This document shows positions 4,793 through 5,023 of a DNA stretch of 5,023 nucleotides, piece by piece. Source of the stretch: Marinosulfonomonas sp. (GTDB taxonomy: Bacteria > Pseudomonadota > Alphaproteobacteria > Rhodobacterales > Rhodobacteraceae); NCBI GenBank assembly GCA_019090845.1, contig JAHRVD010000244.1, forward strand, positions 1-5,023. Reading direction: 5' to 3'. Positions within the stretch are counted from its first letter, which is position 1. Each line of letters opens with the position of its first letter. The notes under the pieces are model-generated. The model did no database searches, was not told where the DNA came from, and worked only from the letters and a program-made list of their open reading frames with translations. The position numbers and the translations under genes are program-made.

Positions 4793-5023
4793 GCGCGGAT
4801 GGCCTGTAAGCCGGATTCTGTCCGGGCGGCGAACCGCCCTGGATGACCATTCTTCTATGCACGCCGTTACCGGCGCGCTTTAGCTGCCAACCCGGACCTT
4901 TGGGCTGAAAAATCCCTGAGGCGTGCGCCCCGCAAGGTCCCTATTTGGCATTGCTCCTGGTGGGGCTTGCCGAGCCGGTTCTGTTGCCAGTCCCGCGGTG
5001 CGCTCTTACCGCACCGTTTCACC
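4793..5023 (-). ncRNA. rnpB: RNase P RNA, class A, 3' portion (5' part beyond right edge)
   Basis: RNase P RNA is the catalytic subunit that cleaves 5' leaders from pre-tRNAs, acting with the RnpA protein. On the minus strand, the window edge begins with GGTGAAACGGTGCGG followed by TAAGAGCGCACCG, the highly conserved P11/P12-region signature. Further on are the A-rich segment near CAATGCCAAATAGGGACC and, near the 3' end, ACAGAATCCGGCTTACAGG, the conserved CR-V/P4 3' strand. About 231 nt are present of an expected 350-400. The conserved CR-I half of P4 and the 5' side of P1 lie outside the window, so the exact 3' end (about 4793, within GCGCGG) is an estimate. A short minus-strand reading frame and a plus-strand frame overlap it but are not genes. 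Confidence 0.95.

Noticed and set aside
4608..4883. Plus-strand 91-codon frame and minus-strand frame 4671-4862 over rnpB
   Set aside because: Both overlap conserved RNase P RNA sequence and have no protein features.

Overview
The window looks like chromosomal DNA of a marine-type alphaproteobacterium, most likely Rhodobacteraceae (Roseobacter group). The grounds are protein character (a 55-residue zinc-free L33, an inositol-monophosphatase-type HisN, a DUF1127 protein, a Bax inhibitor-1 protein, a PraR-like XRE regulator), moderately high GC in genes with AT-rich promoters, and an alphaproteobacterial-looking RNase P RNA. This assignment is inferred from family resemblance, not from a database search.

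Left part, minus strand (read right to left): a LysR-family regulator (2846-1974), a 323-bp AT-rich spacer, then a probable operon. The operon consists of an XRE/PraR-like regulator (1650-1279), a histidinol-phosphatase/IMPase-family enzyme (1213-398) and the first 115 codons of an 8-oxoguanine deaminase-like amidohydrolase that runs off the left edge (346-1). Gaps inside the operon are 65 and 51 nt, each downstream gene has a Shine-Dalgarno (SD) site, and no terminator is visible between them.

Middle, plus strand: a 71-residue DUF1127 protein (2971-3186) is divergent from the LysR gene across 124 nt that carry a TATAAT box and several copies of CATCAAG. Its terminator overlaps a candidate promoter for the next gene, a Bax inhibitor-1/YccA-family membrane protein (3320-4057), which ends in a very strong terminator.

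Right part, minus strand (read right to left): the 3' portion of rnpB (RNase P RNA, from beyond the right edge to about 4793), rpmG (L33, 4581-4414) with promoter and terminator, and a 40-residue lipoprotein gene (4269-4147) that converges on the Bax inhibitor gene.

Most of the window is ordinary housekeeping and regulatory content. I see no CRISPR array, tRNA, insertion sequence, phage module or clear undescribed multigene system. The items most worth a second look are the tiny lipoprotein, the inverted-repeat-rich spacer upstream of the XRE regulator, and the repeat architecture between the LysR and DUF1127 genes.
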